64,000 nt of DNA from Bacteroidaceae bacterium (lineage in GTDB: Bacteria > Bacteroidota > Bacteroidia > Bacteroidales > Bacteroidaceae): NCBI GenBank assembly GCA_902362375.1, contig CABIVS010000006.1:248001-312000 (forward strand), in the 5' to 3' direction. The notes under the pieces are model-generated. The model searched no databases, was not told where the DNA came from, and saw nothing but the letters and a program-made list of their open reading frames with translations. The translations under genes and the position numbers were made by a program. Each line of letters opens with the position of its first letter. The stretch's first letter is position 1. Positions 17,507-25,409 of the stretch are shown piece after piece.

Positions 17507-17537
17507 TTTGTGTTTTCGGATGCATGCCGTACTTTTG
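17507..17537 (+). promoter_or_regulatory. Bacteroides housekeeping promoter
   Basis: TTTG at 17507-17510, a 19-nt spacer and TACTTTTG at 17530-17537 match the consensus. The start codon of the next gene is 24 nt further on. Confidence 0.8.
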
Positions 17538-17561
17538 ACACAACAAAAACCAAATAGCTAT

Positions 17562-18038
17562 ATGAAAAATCCTAATGAATTATCTGCCGCCTCTTCTTTG
17601 AGAGGTGACGAATTGCAGTTAATAGAACAAAAAGTCAGCATTGTTGTCGGAATAGCTAATTCTCGCACCAGGTTAAGGATAGGAGTTCTATTAAGTAAAT
17701 ATTCAGAGTATCAGGTGGATTATATATCCTCCGAGAGTGAAATCGGTAAACTGATTGAAGAAGCCGACTTGATTATTGGTGCGGGAATTACCGCTTACGA
17801 AGGGGTCTTGCGCCGAAAGCCGGTGATTGTAGTGGGGGATTATGGCTTGGGAGGTCTGGTTACTCCGGATACATTCCGCAAGCATTATAACAATCGGTTT
17901 AGAGGGAAGATTAATGGCGTCAGAAATGAATCTTTCCCATTAGAGAATTTAGAAAAGGAAATTTATAAAAGTTTTAATTTGACTTTTCAAGAATTACAAA
18001 TGATGTCAAACCAAACCATAACCTTGCAAAACATCTAA
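17562..18038 (+). CDS. Unknown 158-aa protein with glycosyltransferase-like segment
   Basis: The ATG at 17562 is chosen because it follows the promoter at 17507-17537; the longer frame would start inside the promoter. The protein is soluble, with no signal. Its middle (ADLIIGAGITAYEGVLRRKP then VIVVGDYGLGGLVTP) resembles the C-terminal donor-binding half of GT-B glycosyltransferases or epimerases: strand, Gly turn, helix, Pro strand. At 158 aa it lacks the N-terminal half of such enzymes, so it is either a single Rossmann-like domain with another role or a remnant that keeps its promoter. No partner is adjacent. I do not recognise a named family. Confidence 0.6.
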   Translation: MKNPNELSAASSLRGDELQLIEQKVSIVVGIANSRTRLRIGVLLSKYSEYQVDYISSESEIGKLIEEADLIIGAGITAYEGVLRRKPVIVVGDYGLGGLVTPDTFRKHYNNRFRGKINGVRNESFPLENLEKEIYKSFNLTFQELQMMSNQTITLQNI

Positions 18039-18086
18039 ATATCTGAATTTCTTAATTTAATAGTTTGATGCATAAAACTGGTTAGG

Positions 18087-18116
18087 AATATGGGGGTGCG
18101 TGAGCATCCTCATATT
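18087..18116. terminator. Hairpin between convergent genes
   Basis: AATATGGGGGTGC and GCATCCTCATATT pair over 13 positions with two G-U pairs around GTGA, followed by a T/A-rich tract. It lies between the unknown gene on + and the acyltransferase on -, so it may serve both. Confidence 0.6.
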
Positions 18117-18137
18117 TATATAAATATTATGTACTGA

Positions 18138-18896
18138 TTATCGGTCTTGATCTTCGTTTTTCACCATTCCCTTGTATTGTTCCGGCAGGGCACTTTCAAC
18201 CGCAGCGTAGGCTTCTGCCATGGTTGCCTTGATATTTTCCATTCCTTTCCCTTTGGGCGGAATCGGTTCATGAATAGTCAGAATCATGCGATGACGGTGT
18301 ATCCATTTGCCTGTGCGTGGCAGAATTTCGAACGAGCCGTCAATGGTGACGGGTACAACCGCCAGCTGTAAATCATCCGCCAACTGGAAGGCTCCTTTCT
18401 TAAAGTATCCCATGTGTCCTGTAAATGTACGCGCTCCTTCAGGAAAGACAACGAGAGAAACCCCATCTTTCAATGAGTCTTTTGCCTGCCGGATTGTTTC
18501 CAATACTTTTTTAGGGCCGGATCTGTCTACAAAGATATGTCCTGCACTTTCACAGGCTTTTCCTACAAACGGCAGTTTACGCAGGCTTTTTTTCATCATC
18601 CACTTAAAGTTTCTTCCGATGAAGCCATAAATAAGGAAAATATCGAATGAACCCTGATGATTAGGTACGAAAATATAGGAAGTTTTGTCATGCAACTTTT
18701 CACGTCCCTCAATCTTCACGGGAATCAACAGAAACAGACAAATTAATTGTGACCAAATCTTCCCCGGATAATATCCCCAGATGTGGGCTCCTCCCAAGAG
18801 AGAACCTACAATAGTGACGATTGCCGTGAGGATGGTCAACACTAATAAAATAGGCAAAGCGATGCAAATCTGATAAATATAATACAATATCTTCAT
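18138..18896 (-). CDS. plsC: 1-acyl-sn-glycerol-3-phosphate acyltransferase
   Basis: Membrane-bound acyltransferase of 252 aa that makes phosphatidic acid in phospholipid synthesis. The N-terminal hydrophobic segments (residues 5-30 and about 45-60) anchor it. The PlsC motifs are present: NHQGSFD (HX4D catalytic motif, about residues 79-85), FVDRSGPKK, FPEGARTFTG (substrate binding) and a VPVTIDGS strand. Length is normal for PlsC. A second, shorter PlsC-like gene is at 40236. The ATG at 18896 gives the expected first transmembrane segment. Confidence 0.9.
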   Translation of the reverse strand: MKILYYIYQICIALPILLVLTILTAIVTIVGSLLGGAHIWGYYPGKIWSQLICLFLLIPVKIEGREKLHDKTSYIFVPNHQGSFDIFLIYGFIGRNFKWMMKKSLRKLPFVGKACESAGHIFVDRSGPKKVLETIRQAKDSLKDGVSLVVFPEGARTFTGHMGYFKKGAFQLADDLQLAVVPVTIDGSFEILPRTGKWIHRHRMILTIHEPIPPKGKGMENIKATMAEAYAAVESALPEQYKGMVKNEDQDR

Positions 18897-19016
18897 AGGG
18901 TTGGATTTTTATCCTGCAAATATACATGATTATTGGTAAAAAAGAGGGGCAGATGTGATATAATCTTTTCGATTGTGTTATTTTTGCCTCTTGTTATTAG
19001 AGATAGTTACAAAATT

Positions 19017-20270
19017 ATGATACGTATATTGCATACTGCCGACTGGCATCTAGGACAAACCTTTTTTGGTTATGATCGCACGGAAGAACATAAAGTATTC
19101 CTGAATTGGCTGGCAGAAGAAATTCGTCAGAAAGAGATTGATGCATTGATTATAGCCGGAGATGTTTTTGATGTTTCCAACCCTTCCGCTGCATCCCAAA
19201 GCATGTATTATCAGTTTATTTATCGGGTGACAGCAGAGAATCCGTATTTGCAGATTGTTATTGTTGCCGGCAACCATGATTCGGCAGCACGCCTGGAAGC
19301 TCCTTTGCCTCTGTTGCAAGCTATGCGGACGGAAGTCAGAGGGGTAGTTCGCAAGCTCGAAGGCGGAGAGATCGATTATGACCATTTGACTGTGGAACTG
19401 AAGAACCGGCAAGGGGAAGTAGAATTGCTTTGCATGGCAGTTCCTTTTCTGCGTCAGGGAGATTATCCGGCCGTGCAAACGGAAGGTAATCCGTATGCGG
19501 AAGGAGTTCGCGAACTTTATGCACAACTTTTGCAAAGGCTATGGAAGCGAAGGACGGAGAATCAGGCGATTCTTGCCATCGGTCATTTGCAGGCCACAGG
19601 ATCGGAGATTGCAGAGAAGGATTATAGCGAGCGTACTGTGATTGGCGGGTTGGAGTGTGTATCTCCGGAAGCTTTTTCCGAACAGATAGCTTATACGGCA
19701 TTAGGACATATACATAAAGCGCAGCGAGTGTCCGGAAGAGAGAATGTGAGATATGCCGGAAGCCCCATTCCGATGTCTTTTGCCGAGAAACATTATCATC
19801 ATGGAGTCGTGATGGTGACTTTCGACGGAGGCTGTGCGGTGGATATTGAACGGTTGGAATGCCCGAAATTAATACCTTTGGTGAGTGTGCCGAATGGAGA
19901 ACCCGTCTCACCGGAAGCTATCTTGAAAGCCTTGAAGGAACTACCCGAGACAGAAGCCGTAGCCCCATATCTGGAAGTAAAGGTATTGTTGGAGGAACCG
20001 GAACCCATGCTTCGACAGGAGATTGAAGAGGCACTGGCAGATAAAAACTATCGGTTGGCGCGTATTGTTTCTACCTATCACACTGATATCGGAAATACGG
20101 TGAAAGAAAATGAAAACTGGAAGAGGGGGTTGCAGGAGATGTCTCCCTTACAGATTGCACAGTCTGCCTTTGAGAAGATTTATCAGGTGGAAATGCCTGT
20201 AGAACTGACAGGTTTGTTTGAAGAGGCCTATTTGGCTGCTACCCGTAAAGAAGAGGAGGAAGAAGAATGA
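19017..20270 (+). CDS. sbcD: Exonuclease subunit SbcD
   Basis: Mn-dependent nuclease subunit (Mre11 homologue) of the SbcCD complex that opens hairpins and processes blocked DNA ends. Phosphoesterase motifs are in order from the start: LHTADWHLGQ, IAGDVFD, VVAGNHDS and LGHIHKAQ. With the ATG at 19017 it is 417 aa and begins right at the conserved MIRILHTADWH; the longer frame adds 28 hydrophobic residues that no SbcD has. A TATTTTTG -7 element is at 18979-18986. The C-terminal Glu-rich tail overlaps sbcC by 4 nt, so synthesis is coupled. Confidence 0.94.
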   Translation: MIRILHTADWHLGQTFFGYDRTEEHKVFLNWLAEEIRQKEIDALIIAGDVFDVSNPSAASQSMYYQFIYRVTAENPYLQIVIVAGNHDSAARLEAPLPLLQAMRTEVRGVVRKLEGGEIDYDHLTVELKNRQGEVELLCMAVPFLRQGDYPAVQTEGNPYAEGVRELYAQLLQRLWKRRTENQAILAIGHLQATGSEIAEKDYSERTVIGGLECVSPEAFSEQIAYTALGHIHKAQRVSGRENVRYAGSPIPMSFAEKHYHHGVVMVTFDGGCAVDIERLECPKLIPLVSVPNGEPVSPEAILKALKELPETEAVAPYLEVKVLLEEPEPMLRQEIEEALADKNYRLARIVSTYHTDIGNTVKENENWKRGLQEMSPLQIAQSAFEKIYQVEMPVELTGLFEEAYLAATRKEEEEEE

Positions 20271-23134
20271 AAATACTAGCTATACGATTGAAGAATCTGA
20301 CCTCGATAGAAGGGACGGTAGAAGTGGATTTTATGGCAGAACCATTACATTCTGCAGGTATATTTGCCATTTCAGGACCTACCGGTGCAGGTAAGTCTAC
20401 TTTATTAGATGCATTATGTCTGGCATTGTATGATAAGGCTCCCCGCTTCGCTAGTTCAGTGGAAAATGTGAACCTGGCAGATGTGGGAGATAATCAGATT
20501 AATCAGTCTGATGTTAGAAATTTGTTGCGCCGGGGGACAAGTGATGGTTATGCGGAAGTCGATTTTTTAGGTATTGACGGACGGCGTTACCGTTCTCGTT
20601 GGTCGGTGAGGCGGACAAGAAACAAGATAAACGGTTCTTTGCAGCCACAAACGCTGGAAGTGAAAGAATTGGATACGGAGAAAGAATTTCAAGGTACCAA
20701 GAAAGAGTTGTTGATTCAGTTGGTGGAGTTGGTTGGCCTGACGTATGAACAGTTCACCCGTACAGTATTATTGGCACAAAATGATTTTGCTACATTTCTG
20801 AAATCAAAAGGGGCGGCGAAAGCAGAATTACTGGAGAAGTTGACAGGAACCGGTGTTTATTCCCGGATTTCTCAAGAGGTTTATGCCCGGAATAAGGCGG
20901 CACAAGAAGAGGTGACCTTGATTCAGAATCGAATGAATGTGATCGAACTGATGCCGGAAGAAGAGCTGCTTGCTCTGCAAAAAGAGAAAGAACTATCGAC
21001 TGAAAAGCGTGCAGTAGGGATTAAACTGCTGGCAGAACAGAATGAACAACTGAATGTGGTTCGTTCATTAAAAATACAGGAAGAACTTTGGAAGAAAAAG
21101 CAGCAGGAAGAACAGGAGGAACAGGCCAGAGAGAAAGTACTGCAGAGTGCATTAGCTTCCCAAGAGGAAGGATTGGTGCATTTTAAGGCACAATGGGAGG
21201 CCATACAGCCGGACTTGAAGAAAGCGCGTCAATTGGATGTACAGATACAATCACAGCAAAGCAGTTATACACAGTCGCAGCAGATTTTACAGGCGGCTAA
21301 TAGGCAGGTGGCGGAGCAGGAACAAAAAATGCGGGTGGCTGCGGAACAATTACAAGTGTCTTATTCTTCTCTGAACCGCTTATTAAGCCATGTAGGGATA
21401 GAAGAAGCACTGCAACTTGAACAGGTGGAAGAGATTCTACGGCAAGAAGAAAGCAAACTGGCTGCCGCTACAAGTACGAATGAGGAACGTTTATTGCGCT
21501 TAAATTCTTTCGGATATCCGTTATTGGCCGAAGAACAGGTGAAGTTGCAAAAAGAGTTGACTCGTCAGCAGAATATCCGGCAATTAACGGAAACGCAGAC
21601 GAAAGCAAAGACGGAAATAGAAAGACTAGAGAAAGAAGTGGCCGATTGTCTGAAACAATTGACGGAGCAAGAAACCGCATTGAAAGTTACTCAACGTCTT
21701 TACGAAAATGCACGTATGGCAGTGGGAAAAGATGTAAAAGCATTGCGCCGACAATTACAGCAAGGGGAGGCTTGTCCGGTTTGCGGAAGCACAGCGCATC
21801 CTTATCATCAGGGGCAGGAGGTGGTAGATACTCTTTTCCGGAGTATAGAGCAGGAGTATAATGCAGCAGCAGCCAACTGTCAGCAGATGAATAACCGGAG
21901 CATTGCCCTGCAACGTGATTTGGCACATCAAAAAACGGTGGACGGACAAATCGGAGAACAGTTGGCAACATTATATAAAGCAGGGATTGAAGCCGGAAAC
22001 GAAGAGCAGATACAACACCGTTTGGCGGAACTGTCAGAACGTATTTTGGAATATCGCAATCTTTACGCAGAATGGCAGCGCGGCGATGAAGAAATTAAAA
22101 AGATGCGTGCACATTGTGAAGCCCTCCGTGAGAATGTTTCTCTCTGTCGTTTGGTTATGCAGAAAGTATCGTCAGCCAAAGAACAGCTGGTAATTTTACA
22201 GAATGCTGCTTCGGCCGAGCTAAAGAGATTTGAAGTGATAGAAAAAGCGCTGAATGTGCTTCGTCAGGAACGTTCGCAGCTATTGAAAGGAAAAAGTGCG
22301 GATGAAGCGGAAGCTGTCGTAGCAAAAAGAGAGAAAGAGCTGAATCTCGCTTTGGAGAAAGCGCGTAAAGAAGTAGAGGCGGTACACAACCGGCTCTCCG
22401 GTTTGCAAGGAGAGATGAAGCAAATTGCACTGGCTATAGGAGAGTTGCAGGAACAGTATAAAAAGATAGAGTCTCCCGAACTGCTTCCCGAAATAATAAA
22501 GAAGCAACAAGAAGAAAATATGAATGTCGAACGTGCCCTTTCTACCATGGAAGCCCGCCTGCTACAACAAGCAAAGAATAAACTGACTGTGGAACAGATT
22601 GCGAAGGAACTGGCAGAGAAACAGACGGTTGCCGAACGTTGGGCAAAATTGAATAAACTGATTGGCAGTGCGGATGGGGCGAAATTTAAAGTGATTGCTC
22701 AAAGTTACACTTTGAATTTGCTGCTGCTTCATGCCAATAAACATTTATCTTATCTCTCTAAACGTTATAAGCTACAACAGGTGCCCGATACGTTGGCACT
22801 TCAGGTAATAGATTGCGATATGTGTGATGAAATACGGACTGTATACTCTCTTTCAGGAGGTGAATCGTTCCTGATTTCTTTGGCACTAGCTTTAGGTTTG
22901 TCTTCCTTGTCAAGTAATAATCTGAAAGTTGAATCTCTTTTTATTGACGAAGGTTTCGGCTCTTTGGATGCGGAAAGTTTGCGTACAGCCATGGAAGCAT
23001 TGGAGCAATTACAGATGCAGGGACGGAAAATAGGAGTCATCTCTCATGTGCAGGAGATGAGTGAACGGATTTCTGTTCAGGTGCAGGTACATAAAAAAGT
23101 GAATGGAAAAAGTGTGCTTACCGTGGTGGGGTAA
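20267..23134 (+). CDS. sbcC: Exonuclease subunit SbcC (SMC-like ATPase)
   Basis: ATPase subunit (Rad50 homologue) of SbcCD, 955 aa. Walker A is SGPTGAGKSTLLDAL at about residues 36-50. Two long coiled-coil arms (about 180-480 and 530-790) are rich in Gln, Glu and Lys. The zinc hook is Cys503-Pro-Val-Cys506, placed between the arms. The ABC signature is LSGGESFLISLALALGLS and Walker B is SLFIDEGFGSLD. The Q-loop LAQNDFATFL is also present. It starts within the sbcD stop (ATGA overlap). A 12-bp perfect hairpin spans its stop codon. Confidence 0.95.
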   Translation: MKILAIRLKNLTSIEGTVEVDFMAEPLHSAGIFAISGPTGAGKSTLLDALCLALYDKAPRFASSVENVNLADVGDNQINQSDVRNLLRRGTSDGYAEVDFLGIDGRRYRSRWSVRRTRNKINGSLQPQTLEVKELDTEKEFQGTKKELLIQLVELVGLTYEQFTRTVLLAQNDFATFLKSKGAAKAELLEKLTGTGVYSRISQEVYARNKAAQEEVTLIQNRMNVIELMPEEELLALQKEKELSTEKRAVGIKLLAEQNEQLNVVRSLKIQEELWKKKQQEEQEEQAREKVLQSALASQEEGLVHFKAQWEAIQPDLKKARQLDVQIQSQQSSYTQSQQILQAANRQVAEQEQKMRVAAEQLQVSYSSLNRLLSHVGIEEALQLEQVEEILRQEESKLAAATSTNEERLLRLNSFGYPLLAEEQVKLQKELTRQQNIRQLTETQTKAKTEIERLEKEVADCLKQLTEQETALKVTQRLYENARMAVGKDVKALRRQLQQGEACPVCGSTAHPYHQGQEVVDTLFRSIEQEYNAAAANCQQMNNRSIALQRDLAHQKTVDGQIGEQLATLYKAGIEAGNEEQIQHRLAELSERILEYRNLYAEWQRGDEEIKKMRAHCEALRENVSLCRLVMQKVSSAKEQLVILQNAASAELKRFEVIEKALNVLRQERSQLLKGKSADEAEAVVAKREKELNLALEKARKEVEAVHNRLSGLQGEMKQIALAIGELQEQYKKIESPELLPEIIKKQQEENMNVERALSTMEARLLQQAKNKLTVEQIAKELAEKQTVAERWAKLNKLIGSADGAKFKVIAQSYTLNLLLLHANKHLSYLSKRYKLQQVPDTLALQVIDCDMCDEIRTVYSLSGGESFLISLALALGLSSLSSNNLKVESLFIDEGFGSLDAESLRTAMEALEQLQMQGRKIGVISHVQEMSERISVQVQVHKKVNGKSVLTVVG

Positions 23135-23141
23135 GCACACT
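23111..23141 (+). other. Hairpin spanning the sbcC stop codon
   Basis: AGTGTGCTTACC (23111-23122) pairs perfectly with GGTAAGCACACT (23130-23141); the TAA stop at 23132-23134 lies in the right arm. There is no T run, so it may protect the 3' end or slow termination rather than act as a simple terminator. Confidence 0.7.
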
Positions 23142-23181
23142 CCTTAGCCTACTGTATATGAATTATTCAGCTTAGATTCTT

Positions 23182-23757
23182 TTACATTAATTCGTTCAGT
23201 TCGCTTAAATTCTTCTTGATTTCGTGGATACGATTTAAGAACTTCTTGCGGTAAATCCATAAGATCAGGCCCAGTCCTCCGCCCCATAACTGGATGAAGA
23301 AAACTATCATACCCATTCCATATTGCCACACTTGCCAGTAGATAAATGAAAGTATAGCCAGGACTAGGAGGAAGGTAATAGCAATCAATCGTTCCCTGAT
23401 GGTCCATCGATGGATACGGTTCACGCGGCTGATTACTTCTACCAAAGGCATCTCGTCTATTTGTGTCCGTTGGAGGAAACGGGTGGTGACGATATCCCAG
23501 CAAAGAGCAGGAATCCATGCGAAAATGATAATGATATAGATCGGGTTCAATCTGTTGTGCAACAGTACCTCCGCTAAAAATAAGATCAGTATCGGCAGAG
23601 AAATCAGGATAAGCTTGATGTTCAGGCTGGCAATGGCGTGGATACCTTTGTCCGCATGCCTTATCAGCTTTTCAAGCTCTTCTTCTTTAATGAACTTTTT
23701 GTCTTTCAAGTGTTCATCCAGGGCATTCCAAGATTTTTTCAGTTCTTCCAGTTCCAT
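23182..23757 (-). CDS. Membrane protein paired with ECF sigma factor
   Basis: A 191-aa protein with a charged N-terminus (MELEELKKSWNALDEHLKD) and four predicted transmembrane helices (about residues 43-65, 70-90, 130-150 and 152-170). The start follows the sigma factor stop by 5 nt, so they are co-transcribed. Small membrane proteins in this position often act as anti-sigma factors or sigma-associated sensors, though no zinc-binding anti-sigma motif (HxxxCxxC) is visible. The cytoplasmic N-terminal ~40 residues would be the likely sigma contact. Function is inferred only from operon context. Confidence 0.72.
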   Translation of the reverse strand: MELEELKKSWNALDEHLKDKKFIKEEELEKLIRHADKGIHAIASLNIKLILISLPILILFLAEVLLHNRLNPIYIIIIFAWIPALCWDIVTTRFLQRTQIDEMPLVEVISRVNRIHRWTIRERLIAITFLLVLAILSFIYWQVWQYGMGMIVFFIQLWGGGLGLILWIYRKKFLNRIHEIKKNLSELNELM

Positions 23758-23762
23758 ATATC

Positions 23763-24275
23763 TTATTCCTCCTTTTTCATTCTTTTAAGTTTGTCTTTGA
23801 TACGACTTAGTTTGGTCGCTACATTGGTAACCGTCAGTCCGGTGATTTCTGCTATTTCCTCGTAACTTTTGTCTTCGAGATAAAGCAGGATAATTGATTT
23901 GTCGAGTTGTCCCAGTTGGTTGATCATCTGATAGAGCTGTTTCAGCATTTCGTTGATCGGGTCGTGTGCTTCTATGGCCCAGTCGGTATCTTTGGTGAGG
24001 CTGACTATTTCCGGCACATTCTTTTCTTTACGATAGAAGCTGATACAGGTGTTGAGGGCAATACGGTAAATCCAGGTGGAAACCTTACATTCTTTTCTGA
24101 ATTTGGGATAGGCTTTCCAAAGGTTTAATACCATGTCCTGATACAGATCATTGAGAGGAGCATTGGGATTGGCATACAGATAGCATACCTTATAGATCAC
24201 TCGTTCATATTCGCGGATCACCGACAAAAACTCTTGCTCAATAGGGGCGCTGACCTCTGTTGTTTGTTCTCTCAT
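23763..24275 (-). CDS. RNA polymerase ECF-type sigma factor
   Basis: A 170-aa sigma-70 family protein with regions 2 and 4 only. Region 2 includes YERVIYKVCYLYANP, LYQDMVLNLWKAYPKFR and VSTWIYRIALNTCISFYRK; region 4 is QLDKSIILLYLEDKSYEEIA followed by GLTVTNVATKLSRIKDKLK. The linker between them is short, as in ECF factors. It is followed after 5 nt by a four-helix membrane protein that may control it. The regulon is unknown; no obvious matching promoter was identified in the window. Confidence 0.92.
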   Translation of the reverse strand: MREQTTEVSAPIEQEFLSVIREYERVIYKVCYLYANPNAPLNDLYQDMVLNLWKAYPKFRKECKVSTWIYRIALNTCISFYRKEKNVPEIVSLTKDTDWAIEAHDPINEMLKQLYQMINQLGQLDKSIILLYLEDKSYEEIAEITGLTVTNVATKLSRIKDKLKRMKKEE

Positions 24276-24343
24276 GGAGTCTATGATTACTTTTCTGGTT
24301 AGTTAGTCGTGAGAAAAGGAGAAAAATCACAGGAGAATAAGGA

Positions 24344-25246
24344 CTATTGAAGATTGGCTGCCAGAAACTTACACATTTCTTCGATGCTTTTTCCCCGGCG
24401 GCGGGCATAATCTTCGAGTTGGTCTTGTCCAATCTTTCCGACGGAGAAGTATTTGGAAGCAGGATGCGCGAACATAAGTCCGCAAACAGAAGCGTGCGGG
24501 TACATAGCTCCGTTTTCGGTTAGTGAAATGCCTATTTGCTTCATATCCAATAGTTCATCCAACAGGAAGTTGACAGATTGATCCGGTAAGGACGGGTAGC
24601 CGACAGCAGGTCGGATGCCTTGATATTTCTCGACCAGTAAATCCGCTATGCCTAAATTCTCGTCTTTGGCATATCCCCATGCTTCTTTGCGTACATATTC
24701 ATGCATCTTTTCTGTTGCTGCTTCTGCCAGTCGGTCGGAGAGAGTTTGGACAAGCAGGTGTTTATAAGGATCCTGTTCGTACAATCCTTCCATGTCCGCA
24801 TCAATGGAAGAAGCAAAAGCACCGATGGTATCCGGGATGCCGGAAGAAATCGGACGGATAAAGTCGCTTAGACAAAGAAAAGGACTACCATCTCTTTTCG
24901 GCGTTTGTTGGCGCAGTAAAGGAAAGGTGATGAACCGGTCTTTTTCTTTCTCAATAATCAGGTTATCCCCGTCAGAGTTTGCCTTGCAAAGCTTGAAGAT
25001 GGTCTTTACTTCATAATCCCGGTCAAGCAGATCGAGCATCCGATTGGCTTCTTTGAATAGCTGCATTGCTTCGGAAGCTTTATTACGCTCTTCTTCCGGG
25101 AAAGTTGTCAGCCACGAAGCACGGCAGGCATCACATCCGTGGATGTTGGCGATGGCTGCAAAACGCGGTTGGAAACCCCATGCGTGGAAAAAGTAAATCC
25201 AGTTGATGTAGGGAGTGACTGTATGTATTTTATAAGATAAAATCAT
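24344..25246 (-). CDS. Stand-alone methionine synthase reactivation domain protein
   Basis: A 300-aa protein resembling only the C-terminal AdoMet-binding reactivation module of cobalamin-dependent methionine synthase (MetH). Diagnostic motifs are IRPAVGYPSLPDQS (MetH has RPAPGYPxxPDH), then LTENGAMYPHASVCGLMFAH and SKYFSVGKIGQDQLEDYARR. In MetH this module uses AdoMet and reduced flavodoxin to rescue oxidised cob(II)alamin. The homocysteine, folate and cobalamin domains are not present here or beside it. It may act in trans on a MetH, or on another corrinoid protein, or have changed role. A flavodoxin is encoded at 59048 but not nearby. Confidence 0.85.
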   Translation of the reverse strand: MILSYKIHTVTPYINWIYFFHAWGFQPRFAAIANIHGCDACRASWLTTFPEEERNKASEAMQLFKEANRMLDLLDRDYEVKTIFKLCKANSDGDNLIIEKEKDRFITFPLLRQQTPKRDGSPFLCLSDFIRPISSGIPDTIGAFASSIDADMEGLYEQDPYKHLLVQTLSDRLAEAATEKMHEYVRKEAWGYAKDENLGIADLLVEKYQGIRPAVGYPSLPDQSVNFLLDELLDMKQIGISLTENGAMYPHASVCGLMFAHPASKYFSVGKIGQDQLEDYARRRGKSIEEMCKFLAANLQ

Positions 25247-25324
25247 AAATTATGCAATTAAATAGGAGTTTAATGGCGGCAACGTAGTGCCAGGCAAGAT
25301 TTCCTTCAGGATATTGATGTTCTT

Positions 25325-25399
25325 AGGCACGGATTACGCTGTTGTTTTATATAGTCATATTTCTAAAAACCGTGAAATAAATCCGTGTAATCCGTGCCT
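25325..25399. repeat. Near-palindromic interspersed repeat, copy 1
   Basis: AGGCACGGATTACGC at the left and its complement GTAATCCGTGCCT at the right frame a 75-bp element between the MetH-module gene and dihydroorotase. A better preserved copy lies at 52385-52460. Both share the outer arms and an inner AACCGTG segment. Confidence 0.75.
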
Positions 25400-25409
25400 G
25401 AAATATTAT

